The notes under the pieces: model-generated
What the model was told of the DNA's origin: nothing
Seen by the model: only the letters and a program-made list of their open reading frames with translations
Database searches by the model: none
Made by a program: the position numbers and the translations under genes
Origin: Anaeromusa acidaminophila DSM 3853
Lineage (GTDB): Bacteria; Bacillota; Negativicutes; Anaeromusales; Anaeromusaceae
Length of the DNA stretch: 64,000 nucleotides
Direction: 5' to 3'
Assembly (NCBI RefSeq): GCF_000374545.1
Contig: NZ_KB894599.1
Span: 1-64,000 of the forward strand
Shown: positions 39,134-48,600 of the stretch, one piece after another
Layout: the number at the start of each line of letters is the position of its first letter
Position numbering within the stretch: position 1 is the first letter of the stretch

Positions 39134-41599
39134 TCGTTTCTCTGTCGGACGCACCCGGCTGGTAGGAGTAGCTGTCAACGGATCTTCCGGCCAGTAATGC
39201 TTCGGATACCGCCCAGCCAATTCCTTACGCACCGCAAAATAGCCATCCCGCCAAAAGCTGGTTAAATCGCGCGTCACCTGCACTGGCCGCTGCGCCGGGG
39301 ATAAAAGCTGCAGAGTCAATGGCACTCTCCCTTCTGCCAAACGCGGTGTTTCCTGCCAACCGAAGACTTCCTGGAGCTTAACGGCGACAAAAGGAGCCGC
39401 CGCATCTTGATAATTAATCATCACACTTCGCCCCGACGGCATTTTTACCGTCGCCGGCGCCCATTCGTCTAAAGAACGTTGCAACTCCCAAGGAACTAGC
39501 GCCATTAACGCCTGACACACGTCCAGACGCCGCAGAGCGCTGCCATCCGGTTCCAGTCCCCAAAAAGGCTCCAGCCACTCTTCAGTCCGCGCCAAAAGAG
39601 CTTCTTCACTTACATCCGGCCATTTTTGCGCATCCCAGTGGTGAACAAACGCGAGACGCTGCCGCAATTGCTGCGTCCCTGGCGTCCAATTCAGGAGCTT
39701 CGTCAGGCCTTCGCTTTGCAACGCCTCTTTTAAAACTTGACGCACCTGCATCGGCGTCGGCTTCACAGGCGTTTCTTTTAGCACTAACGCCCCTAGGCAT
39801 TCTTTTTCCCTAGCGCTAATTTTCCGCGTTGCCCCTTCCCAAAAAGCCTGCGATTCATTGCGTATTTGTCCGGCCATTACGCGCCTCACATCGTTGATCT
39901 CCACCGCCACAGACTGCAAAACACGCCCCTCGCCGCCGGCGTCATCCACTTCTACCGCCACTATGTAGGCCTCCTGCGTCAAAGGATGCCCTTTTGATAG
40001 ATAAGCGCCCCGGCCATTTCCTAACAGAAACTTGCCGCCGCCTCGATTTTGCCCGATACGCTCCGGAAAAGCCAGGGCTAAGAGCAGGCCGCATTGCTCT
40101 GGTTTTACACTTTCACCGTGAGGTACGCCAGCAACTCTTGCATACCGAGCCGCCGCCCGCCAGACAAGACGCAGCCCCGCCGGAGGCTGCCCCCCTTGCT
40201 TGGCTGCTTCCGCCACCAGCGCCGCAACATCCGCTTGCCCGGTTTCTCCTTCCGTCAAAAGAGCCGCCAGAAGACTTGCGGTTGCGCCTAACGCCAGCTC
40301 TGTTCCCTGGAACACCATGTGCGCAAGACGCGGCGGCAGACCTAACAGATTCAACTTCCAGCCATACGCGGTCACTACGCCAGCGGCATCGATCGCCCCC
40401 AGTCCTTCCAGCACTTGCCGCCCCTGCAAAAAGGCTTCCCTCGGCGGCTCGTCAAGCCAAGCTAATTCCTGCGGCTCCTTTACGCCCCAAACAGCCAGTT
40501 CCAGAGCCAGCGCCGCCAAATCGCTTTCCAAAATTTCCGGCGTCCGCTCGGCTATAAACAAGGCTTCTTCGCGCTCACTCCACAGACAATAACAACTTCC
40601 CGGAGCCAACCGCCCCGCTCGGCCCCGGCGCTGCAACGCCGCATCAGCCGTTACCTGCACTGTCTCCAAACGCGACAAGCCGCTGCGCAGCGAAAACCGC
40701 GGCACCCGCATCCGACCGCTGTCAATAACTACCCGGACGCCTTCCACAGTCAAGCTGGTTTCAGCCAAAGACGTAGCCAGTACGACTTTACGAATCCCCT
40801 GGGGGGCCGGCAGCAAGGCTTCATCCTGCGCCGCCCCGGACAGGCGGCCGTATAATGGCAGCACCTTAACCTCTTCCGCCAGCCCCGCAAGCAGCGAGGC
40901 CGTCCGCCGGATCTCAGGAGCTCCCGGTAAAAACACCAGCACATCCCCCGCTTCTTCAACCAGCGCCTTGCGGACAGCTGCAGCCACATTTTCTTCTAAG
41001 GACAGGTTATCCCGGCGTCCTAAACGATGCACAGCAACAGGAAACAGTTGTCCCTCGCTGACAATAACCGGCGCCTGCCCCAAAAGGGACGCTACCTTTT
41101 GCGCCGCCAGGGTCGCCGACATCACCACCAAGCGCATGTCTTCCCTTAAAATCGCTTGACTTTGCAAACAAAAAGCCAAACCTACATCTGCCTGCAAGCT
41201 TCGTTCATGAAATTCATCAAATAAAACAGCGCCAACTCCTGGAAGGGAAGCATCCTCCTGAAGCATCCGTGTCAAGACGCCTTCGGTAATCACCTCCAGC
41301 CTGGTTTTAGCGCTAATCCGGCTGTCATGGCGCATGCGCCAGCCCACCGTTTCCCCAGGCTCCTCCCCCAAAAGCCGCGCCATCTGCCTGGCTGCCGCCC
41401 TCGCAGCTAAACGCCGCGGCTCCAGCAGCAGCACGCGTTGCCCTTGCAGCCAAGGTTCTTCAATCAAGGCCAAGGGCACTCGGGTTGTCTTACCAGCGCC
41501 AGGCGGCGCTACCAACACAACCCGAGTCTGTCGCCGCAGCACTTCCTGCAGTTGCGGCAGCACTTTGTCAATTGGCAAGGTGTCCCTCTTCCCCTTCAT
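39131..41599 (-). CDS. hrpB: ATP-dependent helicase HrpB
   Basis: 822 residues, normal HrpB size. DExH-box core: motif I VLVAPPGAGKTTRVPLALIE, motif Ia LLEPRRLAARAAARQMA, motif II as DEFHE in LFDEFHERSLQADVGLA, motif III VMSATL, motif VI QRRGRAGRLAPG. The C-terminal HrpB-specific domain includes GYFAVRKELAGRYPKHYWPEDP close to the end, a strong family marker. Putative RNA helicase of unclear role. Monocistronic or leading into no further gene; SD AGGAGAGG lies rather far (about 11 bases) from ATG. Confidence 0.95.
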   Translation of the reverse strand: MKGKRDTLPIDKVLPQLQEVLRRQTRVVLVAPPGAGKTTRVPLALIEEPWLQGQRVLLLEPRRLAARAAARQMARLLGEEPGETVGWRMRHDSRISAKTRLEVITEGVLTRMLQEDASLPGVGAVLFDEFHERSLQADVGLAFCLQSQAILREDMRLVVMSATLAAQKVASLLGQAPVIVSEGQLFPVAVHRLGRRDNLSLEENVAAAVRKALVEEAGDVLVFLPGAPEIRRTASLLAGLAEEVKVLPLYGRLSGAAQDEALLPAPQGIRKVVLATSLAETSLTVEGVRVVIDSGRMRVPRFSLRSGLSRLETVQVTADAALQRRGRAGRLAPGSCYCLWSEREEALFIAERTPEILESDLAALALELAVWGVKEPQELAWLDEPPREAFLQGRQVLEGLGAIDAAGVVTAYGWKLNLLGLPPRLAHMVFQGTELALGATASLLAALLTEGETGQADVAALVAEAAKQGGQPPAGLRLVWRAAARYARVAGVPHGESVKPEQCGLLLALAFPERIGQNRGGGKFLLGNGRGAYLSKGHPLTQEAYIVAVEVDDAGGEGRVLQSVAVEINDVRRVMAGQIRNESQAFWEGATRKISAREKECLGALVLKETPVKPTPMQVRQVLKEALQSEGLTKLLNWTPGTQQLRQRLAFVHHWDAQKWPDVSEEALLARTEEWLEPFWGLEPDGSALRRLDVCQALMALVPWELQRSLDEWAPATVKMPSGRSVMINYQDAAAPFVAVKLQEVFGWQETPRLAEGRVPLTLQLLSPAQRPVQVTRDLTSFWRDGYFAVRKELAGRYPKHYWPEDPLTATPTSRVRPTEKR

Positions 41600-41619
41600 T
41601 GGCCAGTTATCCTCTCCTC

Positions 41620-42810
41620 TTACGTTCTTTCCCGCAACGCTTTAACGCGCATCCAGGTTTCTCTATTGCTTATCTCAGGCGGCTTACGTTCCAGTTCAGC
41701 CAGCACATCCGCCACATAGGCTGTCCGGCGCATGCCCACCAAAATGACGGTCACTCCTTGCGCCGACCGCAAGGCGCGCAGCGCCAAATGTCGCAAATGG
41801 GGCGCCTCTCCCCAGGACGAATTAAGTTTCGCCGCGTCTTCGTAAAAACGCCGCGCCGCCGATCGCCCTTCTGCGTCGTATACCTCTTCATCCAAGCGGA
41901 TCAAATCGCCTTCTTGGATCGCGTTTAAGGGCCGATTGATCAACACACCCAAATCCAAGGCGGCTGCATACTCCAGCAGAGTCTGCTCCTGAGGCCACGC
42001 TGGCAGCATCGCCGCGGCCGGTTCCAAAAGATTGCACGGAAATTGAACAAACGCAAAATGATGCTCTGCACCGCCGACCAAACAAGCCGCTTGCCATACT
42101 TTGTCCAACGGCGTCCGCTGCGGGTCGCCTGCAGGCCGCGGGAAGGTGTTGGAGCTGATTCCATACCAAGCAATACGCCCTTGCTGCACCGCCTTTTCCA
42201 GCCAGGAAAAAGCTTGCTTGAGGCGGCGCACATACTCCGCCCGCGCCGCTGCAACATCACCGCCTTGCTGCAAAGCCCACAAAAGATAATATTCCGGATT
42301 GTGCAGCAAAAATCCATCCAAACAGGTTAGCTGCAACCGCCGCAAACTGCGTTCCAGCTGCTCTTCCAGAAAGTCGGGGTGAATACAATGCTCCAACGTC
42401 GGCGCATAGGAAACCACCTCTGGAAAATCCTTACCTGCCTGCAGCCGTTCTTGGCGCAGCCGCAGATTGCTGTTTTGCAAATAACCGGCTTTAGAAACAA
42501 GTACTACTTCGTCTCGGCGCACATCGCCAGCCTGAACTAACTCTGTCAGCACTTCGCCAATGAGCCGTTCCGAGCCGCCATCCGCATAGTTAGAGCTGGT
42601 ATCAATGAGATTAATACCGCGTTGCAAAGCCGCACGCAAGGCATCTTTATGGGCGGCTATCGCCGCATCTACCCGATAGCTGCCAAAGCCGGCCTGGCTA
42701 ACCAGCAAGCCGCTGCGTCCCAAGCGGCGATACCGCTCGACCCCGTATCGCTCAGCCAAGGCACGAGTTCCTTCCTCAGTCGCTTTACCACTCAAACAGC
42801 TTTTTTTCAT
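41620..42810 (-). CDS. Aldo/keto reductase family oxidoreductase
   Basis: 396 residues, longer than the usual ~300. The AKR barrel is recognisable by the catalytic Asp and Tyr in NLIDTSSNYADGGSERLIGE, Lys in VLVSKAGYLQ, and His in GFLLHNPEYYLL; NADPH binding near VGMRRTAYVADVL. It reduces aldehydes or ketones, or oxidises sugars; substrate unknown. A loop of ~40 extra residues after LLHNPEYY explains part of the length. Overlaps the preceding DJ-1/PfpI gene by four bases (ATGA), so the two are coupled, possibly for carbonyl stress. Confidence 0.85.
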   Translation of the reverse strand: MKKSCLSGKATEEGTRALAERYGVERYRRLGRSGLLVSQAGFGSYRVDAAIAAHKDALRAALQRGINLIDTSSNYADGGSERLIGEVLTELVQAGDVRRDEVVLVSKAGYLQNSNLRLRQERLQAGKDFPEVVSYAPTLEHCIHPDFLEEQLERSLRRLQLTCLDGFLLHNPEYYLLWALQQGGDVAAARAEYVRRLKQAFSWLEKAVQQGRIAWYGISSNTFPRPAGDPQRTPLDKVWQAACLVGGAEHHFAFVQFPCNLLEPAAAMLPAWPQEQTLLEYAAALDLGVLINRPLNAIQEGDLIRLDEEVYDAEGRSAARRFYEDAAKLNSSWGEAPHLRHLALRALRSAQGVTVILVGMRRTAYVADVLAELERKPPEISNRETWMRVKALRERT

Positions 42811-43325
42811 ACTAAGCCGCGCTCCTGCAATAACTGCACCAACGCCGCTAAATACGCCGGCAAATCCGGAGGCCGACGACTGGACACCAAGTTTTGATCT
42901 ACCACTACCGCCTCATCCAACCAAAGAGCGCCAGCGTTCTCCATATCGTCTCGAATCCCCGGCGTACTAGTCACCTTGCGTCCTTGCAGAATTTTAGCAG
43001 AGATCAATACCCACCCGGCATGACAAATTTGGCCGATGGGTTTTTGCGCCGCATCAAAATCCCGCACCAACTGCAATACTTCCGGATAACGGCGCAGCTT
43101 GTCCGGCGCCCAACCTCCAGGAACCAGCAATACGTCATACTCCTCAGCAGTCAGTTCTTTAAAGGATACATCCGCCACCGCCGGCACGCCGTATTTCCCA
43201 TGATACGTTTTCCCAGCCGTTTCGCCTGCTAAATCCACTTTCAGCCCCGCTTCTCGCAGACGCAATACCGGATACCAAAGTTCCAGATCCTCAAAGTCTT
43301 CCGATAAAAGTTGCAACGCCTTCAT
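42807..43325 (-). CDS. DJ-1/PfpI family protein
   Basis: 172 residues. The nucleophile Cys is in PIGQICHAGWVLIS (nucleophile elbow), with LVPGGWAPDKLRRYPEV before it and TSTPGIRDDMENAG after it, all standard for PfpI/YraA-type members. These act as glyoxalase-III-like or deglycase-like enzymes, or as peptidases in archaea; exact activity is debated. First gene of a two-gene unit with an aldo/keto reductase, which supports a role in reactive carbonyl handling. Confidence 0.9.
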   Translation of the reverse strand: MKALQLLSEDFEDLELWYPVLRLREAGLKVDLAGETAGKTYHGKYGVPAVADVSFKELTAEEYDVLLVPGGWAPDKLRRYPEVLQLVRDFDAAQKPIGQICHAGWVLISAKILQGRKVTSTPGIRDDMENAGALWLDEAVVVDQNLVSSRRPPDLPAYLAALVQLLQERGLV

Positions 43326-43423
43326 CCTATTTCCCCCTCATTTTGAATTACCTAAAAAACCGGCGAAAAATACAAAAGCCAAGAAAATACAACCAGGCTA
43401 TACACCAGATGCAAATAGGCGAA

Positions 43424-43461
43424 AAAGGAAAGCCTTCGTTACCATGCAAAGGCTTTCCTTT
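43424..43461. terminator. Terminator after CNNM transporter gene
   Basis: AAAGGAAAGCCTT / AAGGCTTTCCTTT, 13-bp perfect stem with a 12-base loop; the minus strand continues TTTCGCC, the plus strand TTCAAAATTT. Confidence 0.8.
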
Positions 43462-43473
43462 TCAAAATTTCGG

Positions 43474-44811
43474 CTACGCGTTTTTAGAAACGCCCTCTTC
43501 TTCCTCCGAAATTGGCGGCAAGCAGCGCACCAACACCCTGGTAATCCGAGAGCCATCGCATTCTTCCACTTTAAAGATATATCCGTCTTCCTGTACCGTC
43601 TGCCCTACCCGCGGCGGAATTTCCACGCGCGAGTACAGCCAGCCGCCCAAGGTATCAACGTCTTCTGATTCCAGATGCGCCCCCAGGGCATCGTTAACTT
43701 CATCCAAAATCAACCGCCCATCGACAGAAAATAAGTCTTCGCCGCGCATTTCAATAGCTGGGCGTTCCTCATCAAACTCGTCTTGAATTTCACCCACGAT
43801 TTCTTCCAAAATGTCTTCAACCGTCACAAGACCGGCAGTACCGCCGTATTCGTCCACTACAATCGCCAACTGCAATTTCTTCCGCTGCAGCAACCGCAAC
43901 AAGTCGCTTAACGGCATGGACTCCGGCACTGACAAGACCTGCCGCATCATATCTCGCAGCGCAGGCTGTTCTTGCCGCGCCACCGCCTGGAGCATATCCT
44001 TGATGTGTACAAACCCCACGATATGATCCTTGTCCGGATCGCATACCGGATACCTTGTCAGCTTTTCTTCCACCGCCGTATCCAAACTGACCGCGAAATC
44101 ATCCTGCAAATACAAGCACACCATATCTGTACGAGGTACCATGACATCGCGTACATTGCGTTCGGCAAAATCAAAAATATTGTCAACAAAGGTTAGCTCG
44201 GTACGATCGATATACCCCTGACGATGGCTTTCTTCCATCAAAATACGAATTTCTTCTTCCGTATGAGCTGCATCCTGCTCGTTCGCCAGAGAAATGCCGC
44301 CCAGGCGCAAGAGAGAATTAGCCATAGAATTCAAAGCCCAAATAAACGGATACATTAAGCGATAAAACGCGCGCAAAGGCCAAGCCACCAGCAAGGTTAC
44401 GCTTTCCGCCTTTTGGATGGCCAGCGATTTAGGCGCCAGCTCGCCAATAATAATGTGGAGCGCCGTAATAAAAGAAAAAGCTAAACCAAAAGAGATAGTA
44501 TGAATGGCGGCTGTCGGCAAACCGAACTCCGTCAACACCGGCGAGATCATCGAAGCCACCGCCGGTTCCCCTACCCAGCCAAGTCCCAGCGAAGCCAAGG
44601 TAATTCCTAACTGACACGCCGACAAATAGGCATCCAAATGATCCACCAGTTGCCTGGCCATCTTCGCCTGCCCATTGCCCTCCTGCAGCAGCGTGTCAAG
44701 ACGCGTACTGCGCACCTTGACCATAGCAAATTCCGCGGCCACAAAAAAACCATTCAAAAACACCAAAAACAAGACTAACAGCAAATTCCCGATAAACGAC
44801 GCAGGGTCCAA
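43474..44811 (-). CDS. CNNM/CorC-type membrane transporter (hemolysin family protein)
   Basis: About 445 residues. Domains in order: DUF21/CNNM membrane domain with LFLVFLNGFFVAAEFAMVKVR and SLGLGWVGEPAVA (residues ~1-190), two CBS domains (DVMVPRTDMVCL, then LAIVVDEYGGTAGLVTVEDILEEIVGEI), and a CorC/HlyC C-terminal domain (LGGWLYSRVEIPPRVG). These proteins transport or sense Mg2+/Co2+. The start is uncertain: TTG at 44811 gives the family-like start; a GTG at 44859 sits on top of the SD. A five-codon frame uses that SD instead. Confidence 0.85.
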   Translation of the reverse strand: MDPASFIGNLLLVLFLVFLNGFFVAAEFAMVKVRSTRLDTLLQEGNGQAKMARQLVDHLDAYLSACQLGITLASLGLGWVGEPAVASMISPVLTEFGLPTAAIHTISFGLAFSFITALHIIIGELAPKSLAIQKAESVTLLVAWPLRAFYRLMYPFIWALNSMANSLLRLGGISLANEQDAAHTEEEIRILMEESHRQGYIDRTELTFVDNIFDFAERNVRDVMVPRTDMVCLYLQDDFAVSLDTAVEEKLTRYPVCDPDKDHIVGFVHIKDMLQAVARQEQPALRDMMRQVLSVPESMPLSDLLRLLQRKKLQLAIVVDEYGGTAGLVTVEDILEEIVGEIQDEFDEERPAIEMRGEDLFSVDGRLILDEVNDALGAHLESEDVDTLGGWLYSRVEIPPRVGQTVQEDGYIFKVEECDGSRITRVLVRCLPPISEEEEGVSKNA

Positions 44812-44833
44812 CCCTTCCCCAGCCCTCGCCGGT

Positions 44834-44865
44834 TTACACCAGCGACGGCATAGGTTCACCTCCTT
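44834..44865 (-). promoter_or_regulatory. Strong SD with five-codon leader frame before CNNM gene
   Basis: AAGGAGGTGAACCT precedes ATG-CCG-TCG-CTG-GTG-TAA (44851 to 44834), encoding MPSLV. The frame differs from that of the transporter, whose likely TTG start is 23 bases further on. This may be a reinitiation leader, or mark a frameshift at the gene start. Confidence 0.35.
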
Positions 44866-44941
44866 GATATTCCATATTTTTTATTACCAAATATTATACC
44901 ATGCCTAACAGAAATAAGAAATAGACATAACAGCTGCAAAG

Positions 44942-44978
44942 AAGCCAGCTTGCAGCGTCTTACGCTACAAGCCGGCTT
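44942..44978 (-). terminator. Hairpin after bioY
   Basis: AAGCCAGCTTG / CAAGCCGGCTT (one mismatch) with an inner AGCGT / ACGCT stem; minus strand continues CTTCTTTGC. Lies 53 bases after the bioY stop. Confidence 0.6.
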
Positions 44979-45030
44979 GCACTCTTCCTATCATGCTGTT
45001 AACAAAGGAGACTCACGCTGAATTCCATTT

Positions 45031-45609
45031 TCAGGCTGACTTGCTAAACGCTGCCGGCACAAGACCACTGCGCCGCAACACAGGCATTACTTTGATGGAA
45101 GTCACCGCGATCAGAACGCTTAAAATCAAATCGGCTGTGATGTACGGCAGAAAACCGGCCGCCAAAGCGCCCTGCATAGACATGGATTTGCCCAGATAAA
45201 AATTGACAATCCCGTACAAATACAATACTCCTGCTGCATACAAGACCGTCAAACCAGCCAAAAGCGCCAGCATCGTAGGAAGTAAGCGCAGCTTTTCCTG
45301 ACGCTCCGTCAGCAAGCCTACCACATACGCGCAAGCAATAAAGCCAAGCAGATATCCAAAGGTCGGCTGCAGCATATACGAAGGCCCGCCGCCTTTCGTG
45401 AAAATAGGAATACCAATCAAGCCGATCCCTACATATAGAAGCTGTGCATACAAACCTTTTTTCGCACCTAGCATCACGCCGGAATACGCGCAAAACAGAT
45501 ATTGCAGCGTAAAAGGAACCAAGGGCGTAGGAATTTGGATAAAAGCGCCAATGGCCGTCAATGCCGCAAACAAGGCAATCAAGATTTGTTCCCGCAAAGC
45601 TAATTTCAT
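45031..45609 (-). CDS. bioY: Biotin transporter BioY (ECF substrate-binding subunit)
   Basis: 192 residues, six hydrophobic helices. Family motifs are IPTPLVPFTLQYLFCAYSGV, then GAKKGLYAQLLYVGIGLIGIPIF and GGPSYMLQPTFGYLLGF. BioY binds biotin and works with shared EcfAA'T energising units or alone. ATG at 45609 is preceded by GGGGGGATTAGT; longer frames lack an SD. It has its own promoter overlapped by a BirA-like operator, so it should be repressed when biotin is ample, despite directly following the glycogen operon. Confidence 0.93.
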   Translation of the reverse strand: MKLALREQILIALFAALTAIGAFIQIPTPLVPFTLQYLFCAYSGVMLGAKKGLYAQLLYVGIGLIGIPIFTKGGGPSYMLQPTFGYLLGFIACAYVVGLLTERQEKLRLLPTMLALLAGLTVLYAAGVLYLYGIVNFYLGKSMSMQGALAAGFLPYITADLILSVLIAVTSIKVMPVLRRSGLVPAAFSKSA

Positions 45610-45643
45610 ACTAATCCCCCCGGATATGCATACTTTTTCTTGT

Positions 45644-45696
45644 ATCATAGCACACCCGGAAAGTTTCGTAAACACCGACTCTATAATTGGTTAACG
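45644..45696 (-). promoter_or_regulatory. bioY promoter with BirA-type operator
   Basis: Minus strand: GTTAACC (45689-45695), 14 bases, then TGTTTACGA (45666-45674), close to the Firmicute BirA site TTGTTAACC - N14-16 - GGTTTACAA. The right half-site contains the -35 TTTACG (45667-45672); TATGAT (45644-45649) follows after 17 bases. The left half overlaps the stop codon of the upstream glucanotransferase gene. Confidence 0.65.
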
Positions 45697-48600
45697 TTGT
45701 TTCCGTCCATATTGCTCGCATAATTCCGCCAACCAGACCGCCTGACGTTCGCCAAGCGCTCCCGGAGACAATCGCCAGCGCCAATTTTCCTTCGCCACGC
45801 CAGGCACATTCATGCGTCCTTCACGACCCAAGCCTAATACATCTTGCACAGGCAAAATGGCTACATCTCCGTCGCAAGCATACGCGTAGCGAATAAGAGC
45901 CCTCACAACCGCTTCTACGCCTCCGCCCCGCACCTGCAGTAAGCGAGCAATGTCCGAAGCCAGTCCCGGATCTTGGCGGGCCAGCGTTTCAAACCAGGAA
46001 CGACTTGTATCATTATCATGAGTCCCTGTATAGACAATCGTATTGCGCGACACCAACGGATATTTTACTCCATCTTCCGTCTGGCGAAAAGCAAACTGCA
46101 ACACGGCCATGCCTGGCAGGGAAAACGCCTCTTTTAAAGCATCCACTTCGGGCGTAATAATCCCTAAATCTTCCGCAACAAGAGGAAGCACGCCTTCTTC
46201 TTGACGCAATGCCGCTAGTAAAGCAGCGCCCGGTCCCGGCTGCCAACATCCTTCCACCGCCGTTTCAGCTGCTGCAGGCACTTCCCAGTAGGCTTCAATG
46301 CCCCTAAAATGATCCAGTCGCACCCAGTCTGTCACTTCCAGCACCACTTCCAAGCGCCGACGCCACCAACGGTAGTTTTGCTGCCCCATGGCTTTCCAGT
46401 CATACAGGGGGTTCCCCCACAACTGTCCGTCTTTGCTGAAATAATCCGGCGGCACACCAGCTACGCCGCTAGGCTCTCCCTCGCTATCCAACAAAAAATA
46501 CTGCTGCCGGCTCCACACATCACTGCTGTCGTGAGCGACATACAACGGCAAATCGCCCAAAAGCTTTACGCCTTGTTGGTTAGCATAATCCCTCAAACGT
46601 CGAGCCTGTTTGAAAAAAAGAAACTGCTCAAATTGGTACAGTTCAACGGCCGCCCCTTCCTGCCGTCGCAATTCATCCAACGCCACCGGACGTCTCTCGC
46701 GCAAGCCCTGCGGCCATTGCGTCCATGGCAGCCCCTTGTAGCGGTTTTTAGCGGCTCGAAACAACGCGTAATCTTTCAGCCAATCTCCATGACACTGGCA
46801 AAACAGCGTATAGTCCGGCGCAGCCGCCCATTCCGGCTGCAACCGCTCAAAAGCCCGCCGCACCAATTGTTCCTTATATGCGGTAACACTCTCCCAATCA
46901 TAAACGCCATTAATTCCTTTAGAAAGAGGCTCCAAGTCCGCCACGCTCAGCCAACCGTCCGTCACCAAATCATCCGGCGACAACAATGCGACGTTGCCTG
47001 CAAAAGCGGACAACGCTTGATACGGCGAACCACAGCTAGCCGGCCCAGGCTGATTGAGCGGCAGCATCTGCCACCAAGATTGTCCAGCGCGCGCCAAAAA
47101 ATCAACAAACTTTCTCGCTTCCGGTCCCAAATCACCGCCGCCGTAAGGCCCCGGCAAAGAAGTGGGGTGCAGAAGCAGGCCAGCGCTGCGTGGCAGCACT
47201 GAAGCCTCTTCACGTTTCAGCACCACGCCGGACAAGGGCGGCAGGCGCAAAGTCACCACGCCGTCTCGCGCAGCTACCGGCTGCTGCGTTTCATCCACTA
47301 AAGAGACAAAGCGCCCCTTGAAGCGAACTTCATCGGTCACCGTCAGCCAGCGTTCCTCCGTCTCATGTCGGTTGACGGCTATTAACAGCACTTCCTCTTC
47401 CCCTTGACCGTCCAAGGCATCCTGGCCGTTCTCAATCGTGCGCAAAAACGCTAACACATCTTCCTGGCCGCTTTCCAAGGGCAGCCAAAAGCCACGCCGC
47501 AGCGCAGTCTGGTTCCGTCGCAGATGAATCAATGCGCGATGCCAAGCCAGTAATTCCTCATCCTCACGGCCCCAGGGAAAAGTCCCTCGGTTGAAAGGGT
47601 CTCGATACCCTTCCACGCCCGCCTCATCGCCATAATACACGCTAGGCACGCCCGGGAAGGTCATTTGCCACAAGACTAAAAGGCGATAGCGCTGCAACGC
47701 CAAAAGGCGCTGTTCTTCAGGCAAGCGATAAAAAGCTCGCTCTTTTTCGCTCAGTGTTTCCCCTGGCGGCGCTTCACCCAATTCCGTCAAAATACGCGGC
47801 ACATCATGGCTACCGACTAAATTCATGGCACCATAAAAATGGGGCGCCGGATAGTTTTCCTGCAAAGATCGCAGCACCCGCAAGGTGCGCTGGGCTGTCA
47901 TCCGCCCTAAGAAAAATTCCAGCAACGCTTTGCGAAAGGGGTAATTCATCGTAGAGTCCAGTTCGTCTCCCAGCAAATACCGGCGCATCTGCCCGTAGCT
48001 TTCCTTGCGCGAGGCGTCTTCCCACACTTCGCCGATCAGCACCGCTTCCGGGTCTTCTTCCTTTAGTACCCGATAAAACTCTTCCAAAAAAGCATCCGGC
48101 AATTCATCCACTACATCCAGCCGCCAGCCTTTGACACCACAACGAAGCCAATGCCGCAACACGCTGTTTGGGCCTCGGATAATAAAATCCAGATAGCTTT
48201 CGTTCACCTCGTCCACATTGGGCATGGTACCAATGCCCCACCAAGCTTCATAGTCTTCCGGATACTCCTTAAAGCGATACCAGGAATAATAGGGAGACTC
48301 TTTGGACTGATACGCTCCGACGCCGGGAAAACGTCCTTCTTTATTGAAATAGATGCTGTCGCTGCCGGTGTGACTGAATACACCGTCTAAAATCACGTGC
48401 ATGCCCAATTCTTTCGCTTTCTTGCAAAGCCGCACCAAATCCTTGGTTTCCCCCAGCATTGGATCAATTTGATGATAGTCCGCTACGTCATAACGATGAT
48501 TGCTCACCGATAAAAAAATTGGGTTTAGATATAGAATGGTTACGCCTAAGTCCGCCAGATAGGATAATTTACTGCAAATACCTTCCAAATTGCCCCCGAA

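Noticed and set aside
46309-47202. 297-codon open frame antisense to the glucanotransferase half
   Set aside because: Lies wholly opposite a conserved enzyme domain, no SD, composition typical of a codon shadow (rich in Arg, Gln, His).
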